Assembly (NCBI GenBank): GCA_018697195.1
Contig: CM031857.1
Coordinates: 63,963,698 to 64,027,697 of the forward strand
Length of the DNA stretch: 64,000 nucleotides
Direction of reading: 5' to 3'
Source of the DNA: Certhia americana
Taxonomy: Eukaryota > Chordata > Aves > Passeriformes > Certhiidae
Of the stretch, positions 1 through 11,611 are shown one piece after another. Every line of letters begins with the position of its first letter. Position 1 is the stretch's first letter. Below the pieces are notes generated by a model that was not told the origin of the DNA, did no database searches, and saw nothing but the letters and a program-made list of their open reading frames with translations. The position numbers were made by a program, and so were the translations under genes.

Positions 1-916
1 CATGTCTGCTTCCAGTGATTGAAAAAAAATAAACTAAAAAAATTCATTATGTCAATATCTAAATCTGAAAATTACTTTTTTTTATTCTGGTTCGTTGTCC
101 AAAATTGTCATTCTAAAACTAACCTCATAAATCTTCTTCTAAATTTAAAAACCTTTTTTAAATGTCTATTTTCACTCCTTTGTTTATGTTTCATCCATCC
201 ATGTGCATGCGGATCTACACTTTTCAATTTATTTCCATTTTTCTGAAAAGTTGTTTTTCAATACCAATATTCTAACTGCAACTGCTAGATTGGGTTTTTT
301 ATCTTTTTGTAACTCTCAAGTACTGCTTGAGTAGTTTTAGGTTTTGTGAATGTCCTTCCAGCAAAGTATATATTTGTAGAGTTTCTTTGATGTGTATATG
401 CATGTTACGTTTTGGAAAAAAAACCAAAAAAACCCCAAAAACTATCTTAACCAAACCAGACAAAAGAAAATACCTAAGAAAAATTCCCCCAAATCTTTAG
501 GAGCAATTCTATGCCTTATTTATTGTAAGAAAGGAGTATGTTTAGATTTTGCAACAGCAAAAAGTTTGTTTCTGAGAGCTTGCAAAAGCTGAAGCTGTGT
601 TACAGAGCCTGTTCTCTTATATAATTTTATGAATAGGAATATCTAGGCATCTAAAGTCACAGGACAGTTCAGAAACCATGGCAGGAAAATTCAAAGCTCA
701 TCGACACAGGGCACCAGGTACAATCCTAAAGTTGTACTAGACTTATATTTTGCAAATGTAGAAGGCAGATTTATCTTTGGGCTCTTGACTAACCAATAGG
801 TTCTCCTAAAAGAAAGTCTTAGGAATTTGGAATGGAACATGAATAGAAGGAAAAGAAAGAGATGCTGAAATTGTCTTAATGGGAAGATAGGATATAAAAA
901 CTCTCTGAAAGCCTGG
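1..916. other. Unassigned AT-rich DNA
   Basis: No gene or interspersed repeat is recognised here. The stretch holds short T- and A-runs and a low-complexity A/C tract around 413-445 made of AAAACC-like units. Open frames here are short, lysine/asparagine or phenylalanine/leucine rich, and look like chance products of base composition. Confidence 0.6.
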
Positions 917-1060
917 GTGCAGAGAGTTACAACCACTGGAACAAAGTCTAATTGGAGGCCAGGGACTAGGAGTCAACCTAAGGGGTCAATACTAGCTCCA
1001 GTCTTGTGTAACACCATTGTTAAAGATCTGGAAAATGGGGCAGGCAGCTGGCTGAACATG
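917..1060 (+). pseudogene. CR1 ORF2 reverse-transcriptase remnant
   Basis: About 45 codons read in one frame resemble the CR1 reverse transcriptase stretch 'SWRPVTSG.PQGS.LGP.LFN..INDL'. The visible match is NWRPGTRSQPKGSILAPVLC followed by NTIVKDLENG. The normal Q of the PQGS motif is K here. The frame then joins C-terminal sequence after a deletion, so no functional enzyme is possible. The family role is target-primed reverse transcription of the LINE RNA; this copy is a fossil. Confidence 0.7.
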
Positions 1061-1511
1061 GGCCAGCATGTGCTCAGGTGCCCAAGAAGGCCAGTGGCAT
1101 CCTGGCCTGTATCAGCAATAGCGTGGCAAGCAGGACCAGAGCAGAGTTTGTTCCCTGTACTCGGCACTGGAGGCCATAACTCAAATCCTGTGTTCAGTTC
1201 TGGGTCCCTCAGGGGAGATGGTATCACTCTACAACTGCTGGGAAGGAGACTGTAGCAGGAGACTTGCTGTAGCAAGGTGGGGGTTGGCCTCTTCTGCCAG
1301 TTAACAAGTTAAAGGACAAGAGGAAATGTCTTCAAGCTGCACCAGGAGCTATTTGGGCTGGGCATCCTGAAAATTTCTTCACTGAAAGGGTTGTTAAGCA
1401 CAGGAACAGACTGCCTTGGGATGTGGTGTTCTTCCCTGTAAGAACATCTTCAATAAGGTACATCTTCCCTGTAAGTGTTCAAGAAGTCACTGAACAGGAC
1501 ATGTGGAAATG
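917..1511 (+). mobile_element. CR1 LINE fragment, decayed, 5'-truncated
   Basis: The segment follows the CR1 ORF2-to-3' order on the plus strand. It begins with a reverse-transcriptase stretch (residues like NWRPG...GSILAPVLCNTIVKDLENG), then jumps across an internal deletion to the 'ctgaacatgggccagca' block, then the 'tgttcagttctgggtccctcag' block, and ends in the 'gttgttaagcacaggaacagactgcc' and 'gtgttcaagaagtcac' parts of the 3' region. The terminal octamer repeats are not seen, so the 3' end is lost. Indels and stops show it is an old, dead copy. CR1 is the dominant LINE of birds; boundaries are approximate to tens of bases. Confidence 0.85.
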
Positions 1512-4500
1512 TAAAGAGAACTTTGTTTTTAGATCTGGATTTGTTGGCAGTTTTGTGCACTAAAGAATGACCTTAACCAATTGTGCTTTCCTGTTGACTT
1601 TCAGCCACTGTACATGGATATAGAAATTCCATGTTTCTTTGCCTGAATAAATTTAATTACACACTCAGTCAATCTCAGTTGAGAATCTCCAAGTAAGAGA
1701 TACTTACTGACATTCCATCCTTATTAAGCATTGCACATTGTTATTGCGAATTAACCACATCCATATTCTAAGTGCTGCAGAGGGAAACTTCATCCCTCAC
1801 GTTGTAAAAATCATGTTTGTATTTGAGCTTCAGATGACTCTCTTTAAATGCTCTGCTGAAACTTAGAGAATGCCCTAAGGAAATTTTGTTCTGAATGTTC
1901 AAGCCAGACATCAAATTACCACAAAAAGAACCCCCAAAGTATACAAAAAATATTGCAAAATTTCCAGCTAAAATCTACAACACTCTTGTTTCTTATAATG
2001 TAGGACAGAGATTTATAGAAAAATTATTTTCATACTTAGCAAAAAATCATTAGTTTAACCAAGTCTAAAAATTAGTATTTATCATGTTCCAGTGTTCCAG
2101 CTAATTATCTGGTTAAAAAAAAAAAAAATGGAGAGACATTCAGTGGGAGTAGCTCCTGTATGTATTTAACCAAATAAAGGACAAAATAAAATTGAAATCA
2201 GCCAAATGATTACTTGAGTTGTGACATATGTAGTAATATTGGCCTTGAAAATATTGAAATTTTTAATTAACTAGCAATAATTGATTAGCTAAAAATTAAG
2301 GAAAATTAAACTGATTGTGGAAAATTACTCAAAACTCTCTTGATTTCTTTAAGCTTAGAGAAGCATAGAATTTCTTCCATCGTTTACTTTATATTCTGAT
2401 GTATTGCTCCTTAGCAAACAAAACTGACTTTTTACCTCAAGGGACATATTCTTAATGACATAGCAACAAATTTATTATACTTTCTACCTCAGGCCATAAA
2501 CCAAGATTAAGTTGAAGATGTAATTTTTATTTACTTCTATTTTTCCCTAGCTTTCTAACAATAATGGAAACAGGGAAAAAACTGGAGAAAATACCCCAAA
2601 CAACTGTTTTAAAAAGTAAGATACAGACAAAGCAGCAAGAAAAGAGTGTATAAGTGCTTAATACAGAATGAAACAGATGTACTTGAGATTGGAAAAGGTA
2701 TAAGGGTATTGTATTGCATTCATAGATTAGGTGAGTATGAAAAGGTAATCAGCGATGAGGTGTATGACAGTTAAGCTTCACAAAGAGATAGGGATTCAAG
2801 CTGGAGTTCAAGGGGGGTGAAAGAAGGAAAATGCTTATATAAAAATCACATTAAAGGATGACTTGGTATGGCATCTGTGTTCTGTTCCTTAGGGCCCAAT
2901 GAAATAATTCACCAGAGCATGCCAAAGGACTTAGGAGAAGTCACTTAGAATCACTCCAGTATCTCTAAGAACTCGAGAGAATAGATGGGGGTCACAGAGG
3001 ACTAAGAAATTGAATATTTTTGTCTATGATGTTTGGCAGGGGATAGAGATTTATTCTTTTTCTTATGGACTGTAAGACTAGATGTGACATAGCAAAACCA
3101 CAGAATGATTGACTGTGTCCCAAAAAACATCTCAAAAATAAACTCAGCTCTCTTCTGTAGTGATTCAAGGTGGCTGGAAAATGATTCTTCAATAGTAGTT
3201 ATCAATGGTTGGGAGTACAATTATGAAGCCTCTTAAATTGAAAGAGGGTGTCTTTTAAAGTCAGTTTTTCAGTAATGGTATGATGGAAAACAGAGTGTGA
3301 CTTCTAAAATTTGCTTATAGCATCCAGCCAAAAGAAAAATAGCTTGATAAAAGAGCACAGACATTAAAATAAGCCTGACAAATCTGTGCAGGATCTGTAG
3401 TCAGGAAGATCAAATTCAACTGGTACAAAATTAAAATGCCTTATTTCTCAAGGGAGACAAATGCCAATGAAGAATATCTGGGTAGGCATCAGTATAACAG
3501 AGAGGAGTTCTAGCAGTAACCATGTATTATGCACAAAAAAAAAAAAAAAAAAAAGATAAAAGTGTGACACGGCTGCAAAATAAGCAAATCTCATTTGGGA
3601 ACATAATTTATTTTTATTTTAGAGTCATTCTAGGTCTGGAAAACAGACTGAGAATAAACTTCTCTCCCAGTTAGCTGTGAAAATGATTTATCTTCTAGAA
3701 TTCAGCTCAATTCAGATAGTGAAAGAGCATGAGAAAGAGTTTAAGGACTAAGCCATCTGACCTTGAACTTCTGCTTGATTTTGGTTGAAGTCAAATAAAA
3801 ACCTAAAGAATAAATCCTAAGCAGATACAACCGTTTCTCTATCGAGGACACACCAACTGCTTTTTAGATGTCTGTCTAAAGATAAATTTCACAGTTGAAT
3901 GCCAAACTGCCCAGGGAATAAGCTTTCAATGTTTGTCACAAGCATGGATAACTAGCAACAGTTGTCTAAACTCTTTTGTAACTGTTTTAAAGTTGGAACT
4001 CAAATTCAAAGGACAGAAAAAAAGATTAAAAATTGCCTATAACCTGGGTGAAAAAAAAGCTGGTAAGGGATCTTCTGCTATTTGCTATAAGCATGTCACA
4101 GTGGGAAGGCACTTGTGATTAAGTGCCAATTACTTTTGAGGTCCCAATACTATAATGTCAGGACCTAAATCATGTGTTTCTGTTTCCTATGCTTTTCCAC
4201 AGGCTCAAACCCTGCTGCTAGTATTGTGAGCTTTTAAGGAACGTCCTTTAGTAGAAAAAACGAACATTGAAGCTAATGCAGTAAACTGACTGCTTTAAAA
4301 AAATTTATCTTTTTATATGTATTTGAGTATTTTATCAGTCTGAATCACCAGATTCACTGTGCCACTCTCAGCTGCTTAAATGACTTACCACCATCAATGA
4401 TAGATGACCATACTGCAGTGATTTCACTGTAGGTAGCCAGTGCTTTCCTGATTAACAATATCATGCATTATAAATAAGGATGTACTTTGAAATTATACAT

Positions 4501-7500
4501 AATTGGATTTATTTTTCCATAGACATGATTTGTATGCTAAGACTAGGACACCATTGCAGAAAATACCATGGAAGATTTCTAGACCCTTTCCCACAAAGGA
4601 GGTGGGATAATAGAAGAAATATATAAAATATACAGAAAAGTTGTAAGGCAAACCAGCTTTCTCCTGTTCTCTGAATCTGATTTATAAGTATAGATAGAAC
4701 AGAGATTACAAGTCATACGGGAGAACATATCTACTGATAAGATCTTATTCTCTGTGACTACTGTTACTTTCTTTATGGGAAAAGCAAAATCATATTCACT
4801 TTAATAGTACCAAGTACACTAAAAAAGTTATTAAGAATTATTAGTCAATCTCTTAAATCATCTTGTTCCATAAATCTGCTCTGCTGTTTTTGTACCAAGG
4901 GTATAAAATATATTCATCACATTACACCCAAAGGCATATCACATCTGCTAAATGTGTAAATATATGTAGTAATGAGATTACAGTACCTCAAAGTAATTTA
5001 AGAAATCCATATTATTAAACTTCCTTAATGCAGAAATCTGTGTATCACTGCTTATGGTGGAAAACACAATTAATTTTTCTATAAAATGAAAGCAGGACCA
5101 ACATTGTTAATATTTTCTTGAGCTATAAGTTTCTTTTATTTTCTAGCTGAATTAGAAATGTATAGTCAAAAGAGACACTGTTGGCATTCAAGGTCTTGCT
5201 CAAAACCACCAGTCCTGCACATTTTATTATCTGTTTGCAGAGAATTCACATTTGACCTTGGCTAAGAACATACAGAATATGCACTGTTAATTTGTAAAAA
5301 TCATTGAAGAACCATCAGAAAATTTTGGCTTTGACATTTCCTGGATCTTAATTGGATGAAATCAAAACAATATACAATGAGTCATAGTTGTTTGATTTGT
5401 TTTAATTGATTTTAGATCTGCTCTGTTCACATGATTTTGGAAAGAAAGATGAAATTATTTGGCTAGTGCTACGTGTGATGTGCTGCAAAAATACCACAAA
5501 AATACTATAAACTTATATTTTTCTCCTTTTTTTCAGTAAACTGTAAAACAAGATTCCACGAAATGAAAGGTATACAATTTAGAAGTACAAAGTTACCTAA
5601 TTAGGCAACAAATACTGCATCAAAAGGTGAGATTCAGATGATTTTATTTCTGACATCTGTGAGGATGTCAGAAACAAAATTGCAGGACTCTAGACTCTGA
5701 ACTCAAGAAAGAGACATTTCAGGGTCAAAGCCATGTCCATGCTCAGAATGAGATGAATCATGCTTTGGACCCAATGGTCAATGTTAACTAGCTCTTACTA
5801 TAAGCATTGAATTATTCTCTCAAATATGAACAGCTGATGTTTGTTAAATCACACAGTATTATTGAAGTTCTGATTTATCTTCTGGGTGTATCTTGCAATC
5901 ACAGATTACAATAAACCACCAAAGAAACTTAAGGGAAACCACTAGAGGGAAACATAAGTTTAGGATTGCATCCAATATTCTATTTTGGTATGTCTGGAGA
6001 ATTATAAATGCCAGTATATAAAGAAAGATGAGATTTCATGTAAAATTCTGCACATTCACACCAAGAAATATATGTAGGAAGTATGTAGAATATGTGAAGG
6101 GAAGAACAGCCAAAATGGACAGGAACACAGACATTAAAATTGATTAAATTTGGTTTATAAGTTTTTTCATCTGTAATATTGAACTAAAAATTAAAGGAAT
6201 GTTTCTAATCTCTGAAATGTTGGTAAATTCTCAGTTCAGTTAGTATCATGACTGACAAAAAGTCATTTTAAGCTTGGACAGACCACTTGATGAGAGAAAG
6301 ATTATCTGATGGGCATGCTGATATTGATTTTCTTTTGATAACAGCAATGCTAATGTCCAAATGCATGTATTTAACAATCTAAATTCTAATAGCAGTATTT
6401 TTATTGTTAAAAAGGGTAACTGTGCCTAGAAAAAACAACATATTGTCTTCACTGGAGCTTTTGTTTGAAATCCACGTCTTCTATTTCATCTAGTCTTTTT
6501 CTTTAAGTATCATTATTTATATTGCATAAAAATACTTGCTTTAGTATGAATAATGTTTGCTGTTTATTGTTTAAAATTCAATTGTTTTAAAATCAGTATA
6601 TTATCTTTACAATTTTAACATCCTGTAGTGTTCTTTATTCAGAAATAAGCTTATTCCATATGCATTTGCAGTACAAACATATCTGTCATTTGTCTTAGCT
6701 TTGGCATTCTTAATCCATTAAGAAGCAAAGTAGCCAACAGTAAGCTGTAGGTGTGTTTTACAGATAAATCTTAACAGTCCTTAGAAAATACCTTGTAATC
6801 TTATTCATTTATATGTGGCTTCCATTTATTATCTGAAATTACTTCCTATTCTGCAGCTCCATCTTAATACGGTTTTTTGTTTTCTCCTCTCATGATAGAT
6901 CATGGCTAATAAGAATTTCTAACAATCTTTACTTCACTAATCTAACTCTTCCTTAAACTCATGTATTATTTAGATAGTTAATCTTCCTTCAAAACCTTTC
7001 CTTACAATTTCAGATCTTCTCTCCTGTCTCTTCTGCTATTGTGATGGATTATGAATTATCAGGGTAGTATTCTCATATTTTTCTCTTCCCCTTTGGGTTT
7101 CTAATATCGTCCAACTTTCAAAAACTTTTCAAACTCATGGGTTCCATTGCCAGTTTAATAGCTATTTTGATTTTTCAAATAAGATATAGCTCTAAATCTG
7201 AATATGACCTTGATTTCTTTGATTTCACATCCTCATCCTCTCATATCTTTTCTGTATTACTTGAGTGTGACCGAAAAGGTTTCCTCAGAGCAAAATAAAT
7301 TATTGACAGTCAATGGAATCGAAACAATATGATAAGAAAATAAAACATATCTCAAGGCAAAAAATAAGTTTAGAAATTGTTTTAAATGCCTGTATTTATT
7401 GCATTAGTACATGTACGATAGTTACAGTAAGAAAGACTGCAAATATGAATGATTTAATGTTTGCTTCTGCTCTTCACTTTTTACACTGGATAAATAGGCT

Positions 7501-7560
7501 TCATATTATTAGACATAAACTTGTGTTTAATTAGTCATAGAACTGTAGAATTCTCTATCA
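1512..7560. other. Unassigned AT-rich DNA with A-runs and one hairpin
   Basis: I see no gene and no repeat family I can name. Poly-A runs occur at 2115-2128 (14) and 3535-3554 (20). A near-perfect stem-loop lies at 5641-5680 and is listed separately. The remaining sequence is unique-looking, AT-rich and CpG-poor, as expected for avian intergenic or intronic DNA. Confidence 0.55.
5641..5680. repeat. Near-perfect inverted repeat (stem-loop)
   Basis: The arms 5641-5657 and 5664-5680 pair over 17 bp with one mismatch, around a 6-base loop (tgtgag). The inner 11 bp, tttctgacatc / gatgtcagaaa, are perfect. No flanking element explains it. The stem is too short for a typical microRNA precursor. Confidence 0.8.
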
Positions 7561-7709
7561 GAGGAAGAGTTCAAGGTTGGTTTGGATGGGGCTTTGAGCC
7601 TGATCTAGTCAAAGATGTCTGTGTCCATGGCAGGGAGGATGATTGGGTATCTGACCTTTGAAGGTTCCCTCCAACCCAAACAATTTCTTATTTCTAAGAT
7701 TCTAAAAAG
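7561..7709 (+). mobile_element. CR1 LINE 3' tail
   Basis: The sequence reads through the final CR1 block: 'ggtttggatggggctttgagc', 'cctgatctag', 'ccatggcaggga', 'gaaggttccctccaaccca', then a degenerate terminal octamer array ending near 'tttctaagattcta'. Only the last ~150 bp are present, consistent with the strong 5' truncation of CR1 insertions. No coding part remains. Confidence 0.88.
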
Positions 7710-10402
7710 GCAAACAATATTTATCCTAGGTCAAATTCCTGAAGGACTTCACCTGTTACTGGTTTCCGCTTGGACACTGAGAAAGGAAAAAGACTATAAT
7801 TTTTTGGATACAGCCCATGCTTGCAGTCTGTAATCACTTCCCTGTCTTCCATATGTCTCAATATATATTACTCAACTGTCTGTTCCATGATCTTTCTTGT
7901 CACAAGGTGAAGCTGATTTTTGGTAGTTCCAAAGGTCCTCCTTTTTTTAATTTTTAAAAATTATTTTGGTGCTTTCCTTTTTTCAGTTGCTGGGGACTTT
8001 GCCTTACTGACATTACTCTTTATATATGATGGATTTATTTAATGAGGATTATGACAACAAGAAGGTTGAGTCCACCCTTGAACATATGTCAAAAAAAGAT
8101 TGTATCTCAAAAGAAAATTTAAAAAAAAAAAAAAAAGAGATGCAGGTTATTTGGATTATAATAGATTCTTGTTAGTGTAACTGATACAAAAGTGTTGAGA
8201 AAGAAAAGTTAATTTAAACATAAAGTTAAGACCAGATGCAATGTTGTTTAAGTGCAGTTAATTAATACATATACTGATCTTCTGGAAATTAAGGGGTACC
8301 ATTTGAGAGAAAATCTAGCATTAAACAAGAAATTACAGTGTGAGAGAGGAATGGCTAGTTATGTCATAAAAATGTAAAAAAGCATGACAGATACCATTCA
8401 ACTTCAGTTTACTGCTAAAGTAATCAATCTTATATCCTAATATCTAGATTGTTTTCTTTTTACCTATGAAAACTGCAAGCAAAAGTAACTCAGGCTGAAG
8501 ATAACTGTAGCCACAGTAGTTGCAATGCAAAATGTATTTACACATAGGAGTCGCTTTTTCTTTGGAAGGGTGGGATTGATTCTGATTCATTTGAAGATGG
8601 GAGTAACTACGGCTGTGCAAGGGAGAGAATAGACATCTCTAGTCAAAGTCTAAACAGACCAGTTTAGTATTCATGTTCAGACTATTGGCTTTGATTTCTG
8701 TATTTATATTGTTTTTCCTATTCTAGCTAAAAAATCCATTGCAGTTTCCTGTAATGGTCTTGCTGTCCTTAAATAGTCAAATTATCATTCTAATCTTCAG
8801 TGTATAATGTAAGTAGCTTGGAAGCTGATTAATGCATTTCCATATAAATCAGGAACCTTTCAAATCAGTAGGTATTAAATTTATATTTCTGTAATCACAA
8901 GACTAGTAAAGCATGGAACCAGTGCCTCATTTACAGTTTATGTATTATCTTTATTTGATAATCCCCAAACACACCATCCCAAAAATCATGTGGTGGACAC
9001 ACTAACTGTCAGGAAAATGACACCAAGCATATAGGAAATCAGACAAAGGAACCCCTGTGAATTTGAGAGTTGTGTTATTCTGAAAGACACCTTTAATAAG
9101 CTGTCTTTCTAGTAATACTGCATAAGACTTCTGTGTTCATAATGCTCATTTCTCTTATTTGTCAGTGGATTCGGATTATACATCAGAAGAGCTATTATCC
9201 AACATTCATCTTAGTACAATGATTTTTTTGAAAGGAAATGCAGGGTGAATTATATTTGTTTCATTTTATTTGAATACACTGAAAAGTGTTAAAATTTTCA
9301 TAATTTATTGAAATATATCTGTTATTTATTATATATTTCTGTTTCAGTTTACATCATTAATTTACCATTTCTTTCTGTTGTTCTTGTCCCTTGAGCTTGG
9401 TCTTGGTCATTATTAGACACTAATCTCTAATTATTAATTATAAAATAATAAAATGCAGATAGGAATTTGAATTGCTTTAAAACGCCAAGTACTTACTCAT
9501 TGCCACAATGACGATGTATAACACTTCTGCCTTACCAGAAGATAAAATGGTTATTTGCTAGGGCAACTTTTAGCTCCTGGTTTCTAATGTCACTACCAGA
9601 AAAAAAAAAAAAAAAATCTACAGGCTGGTGCTACATGCCATGGAACAAAAAGGACACCATGTTGCAGGGGCTGAATAGATAACACATGTCAGCTGTGAGA
9701 AGTACAGTGATTTACTTTAATAGAAACATTTGAAGTTGCTCTGAGTCACTTATCAGTGCCCAACAGCTTATTTCATTAGCATTTTTATATATTTTCTTAT
9801 GTTTTTAAAATCAGTCTGAGCAAACAGTACAAAGATCATGTGTAATTTACTCTTGTGCATTTTGTGGGATGTATTTTTAGGGAGGAAAAAAACGGGATTA
9901 GTACTCTAGTCTGTGGAGCTAGCTATAAACTGACTCAGATGAAAAGTATAACAAAAATCTAATATCAATGCTTTAGCTATATTGTGGGATGCATATTTGA
10001 AATTATAGTTTTCTACAAAATGCATTTTAGTGAACCTCGCACAAAAATTAGAGGACAGCGAAAAATCAGAACAGTGGCAGTATAAAAAAATGTTTAAGGC
10101 TTGATAAGATTAGTGGAGGCATGCTGATTGTTCATCACACAGGTAAAGTTCTCTTTGAAGAAATACAAGTTTCCAGGATAGACATTACATTATGCAAAAA
10201 CCCCCCAACCTAAAACCTGTTAGTATTTGCAGAGCAGAACATAATTCAAAAGAAAGATTTTAAGCAAAAGAATCGTCATATATTTTTGCTAAGGAGAAAT
10301 TTGCTTTTTTTTTTTGTTTGTTTGTTTCTTTTTAATATAATAAGTTCCAGTTAAGAATAAAATTATGCTGAGTTGTGCCTGGTTCACTTTGCTTTTAGAC
10401 AA
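7710..10402. other. Unassigned AT-rich DNA
   Basis: No gene or known repeat is recognised. A16 at 8121-8136 and A17 at 9600-9616 are the main low-complexity features, plus a T/G-rich (GTTT)n tract just before 10330. Nothing suggests exons or an RNA gene. Confidence 0.55.
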
Positions 10403-10431
10403 CATTAATATTATTATTATTATTATTATTC

Positions 10432-10470
<39 letters not shown>

Positions 10471-10517
10471 ATAGTAGTAATATTAGTATCATCACCATTA
10501 TTATTATTATTATTATT
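10403..10517. repeat. Compound (TTA)n / (GTA)n microsatellite
   Basis: An (ATT)n array is followed by about fourteen GTA/AGT units, an interrupted AGT/ATT portion and a second (ATT)n array. It reads as polyserine on one strand and polyleucine/isoleucine on the other, which explains the long open frames here. These are not proteins. Confidence 0.95.
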
Positions 10518-10988
10518 CAATACAGTATGTTGTGCTCAGATTATCATTGCTTATGTCAAACATGATTTAACATAAGCAAACTTTTTCCAGTCTTCTGTCC
10601 TCTAACATCTTCTTCCTCTTGTTTCATCTACTCTTTCAGTCTGATTTCACTATAATCTCTATTAATAATACGGATGTAATTAGATATGTGTTTTTGTTTT
10701 ATAGTAAACTACACCCAAAATAATTCCCCAATAGAAGAGAGCCTGAAGTGATTAGTGAAGTTAACATTTGGAATCTCCAGATTTCAAATCTCACTTTTAT
10801 ATCTTTTAAGTCAAGCCTAATATCCACTGCCAAATAGATTTTACTTAACCTAATTGTTATATAGAATAAAATAAGGTGTATCTTGCACTTGCATTTTATT
10901 TTATTTAGATGGGCAGAGGATGTTCTTTAGAGATACAACAGATAAAATTGCAATTATATGGTAAAATCAACCTTTTCTATTTCTTTAG
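10518..10988. other. Unassigned AT-rich DNA left of the LTR
   Basis: This spacer lies between the trinucleotide microsatellite and the ERVL-type LTR. I recognise no gene, repeat family or RNA in it. Confidence 0.5.
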
Positions 10989-11258
10989 TGTACTGGGTTT
11001 ATTGGGATAGAGTTAATTTTCTTCATATGTATGTATCCCTCTCTCCAATTTGTTCTGAAAAAAATCCTTGATAACACAGAGACATTTTTATTATTGCTGA
11101 GAGGTGCTTACACAGGGTCAAGACCTGTTTTGCTTCTCATTCCACACCACCAGTGAGGAGGCTGGGGCTGATCAAGAAGTTGTGAGAGGTCACAGCTGGG
11201 ACAGCTGACCCCAACTGACCAAATCGATATCCCATACCTTATGGTGATACACTCAGCA

Positions 11259-11264
11259 TATAAA
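11259..11264 (+). promoter_or_regulatory. LTR TATA box
   Basis: TATAAA sits inside the plus-strand LTR, in the position of the retroviral core promoter. It is relevant only if this LTR still starts transcription, which the sequence cannot show. Confidence 0.55.
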
Positions 11265-11529
11265 TCTGGGGGAAGAAGGAAGGGGAGACCTTCTGAGTTA
11301 TGTCATTTGTCTTCTCAAATTACCATTATGTGTAGCAGAACTGTGCTCTCCTGGAGATGGCTGAATACCTGCCTGCCCATGGGAAGTGCTGAATTAATTC
11401 CTTGTTTTGTTTCTCACTTGTGCTCTATGTACCATGTTTTTATTGCAACCCAGGAGTTGTTTCTCGTGGTTGCCCTTTTGACTATTCCCCTCATACCCAC
11501 TGGACTGGGGGGAAGATGGCTGCATGGGG

Positions 11530-11611
11530 CTGTGCTGCCAACTGGGATTAAACTATGACATGGCATTTTGCCAACCTGTGCTGCCAACTGGGATTAAACT
11601 ATGACTAGTCA
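11530..11611 (+). repeat. Tandem duplication of the LTR 3' end
   Basis: The 30-base block ctgtgctgccaactgggatt... occurs at 11530-11559 and again at 11576-11605. Each copy is followed by the same 'tggcattt(t/c)gccaacc'. The second copy carries an extra 'tagtca', creating the perfect palindrome ATGACTAGTCAT at 11601-11612. Confidence 0.9.

Larger units (their letters stand above)
10989..11611 (+). mobile_element. ERVL-type solo LTR, nearly full length
   Basis: It starts TGTACTGGGTTTATTGGGAT and carries the blocks 'gctgggacagctgacccca', 'cctggagatggctgaata' and 'ctgcctgcccatgggaagtg' in the order I know for the common avian ERVL-like LTR. It ends at a CA after 'ttaaactatga'. A TATA box (TATAAA, 11259-11264) follows the 'atatcccatacc' block, as expected for the U3/R boundary. 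No internal retroviral sequence flanks it, so it is probably a solo LTR left by recombination. Its 3' end is duplicated (separate entry). I see no matching 5-bp target-site duplication. Confidence 0.82.

Noticed and set aside
10289..10565. Polyleucine and polyserine open frames on opposite strands
   Set aside because: They are translations of the TTA/GTA trinucleotide microsatellite.
11241..11558. 105-codon plus-strand open frame
   Set aside because: Lies wholly inside the ERVL-type LTR; LTR sequence is not coding here.
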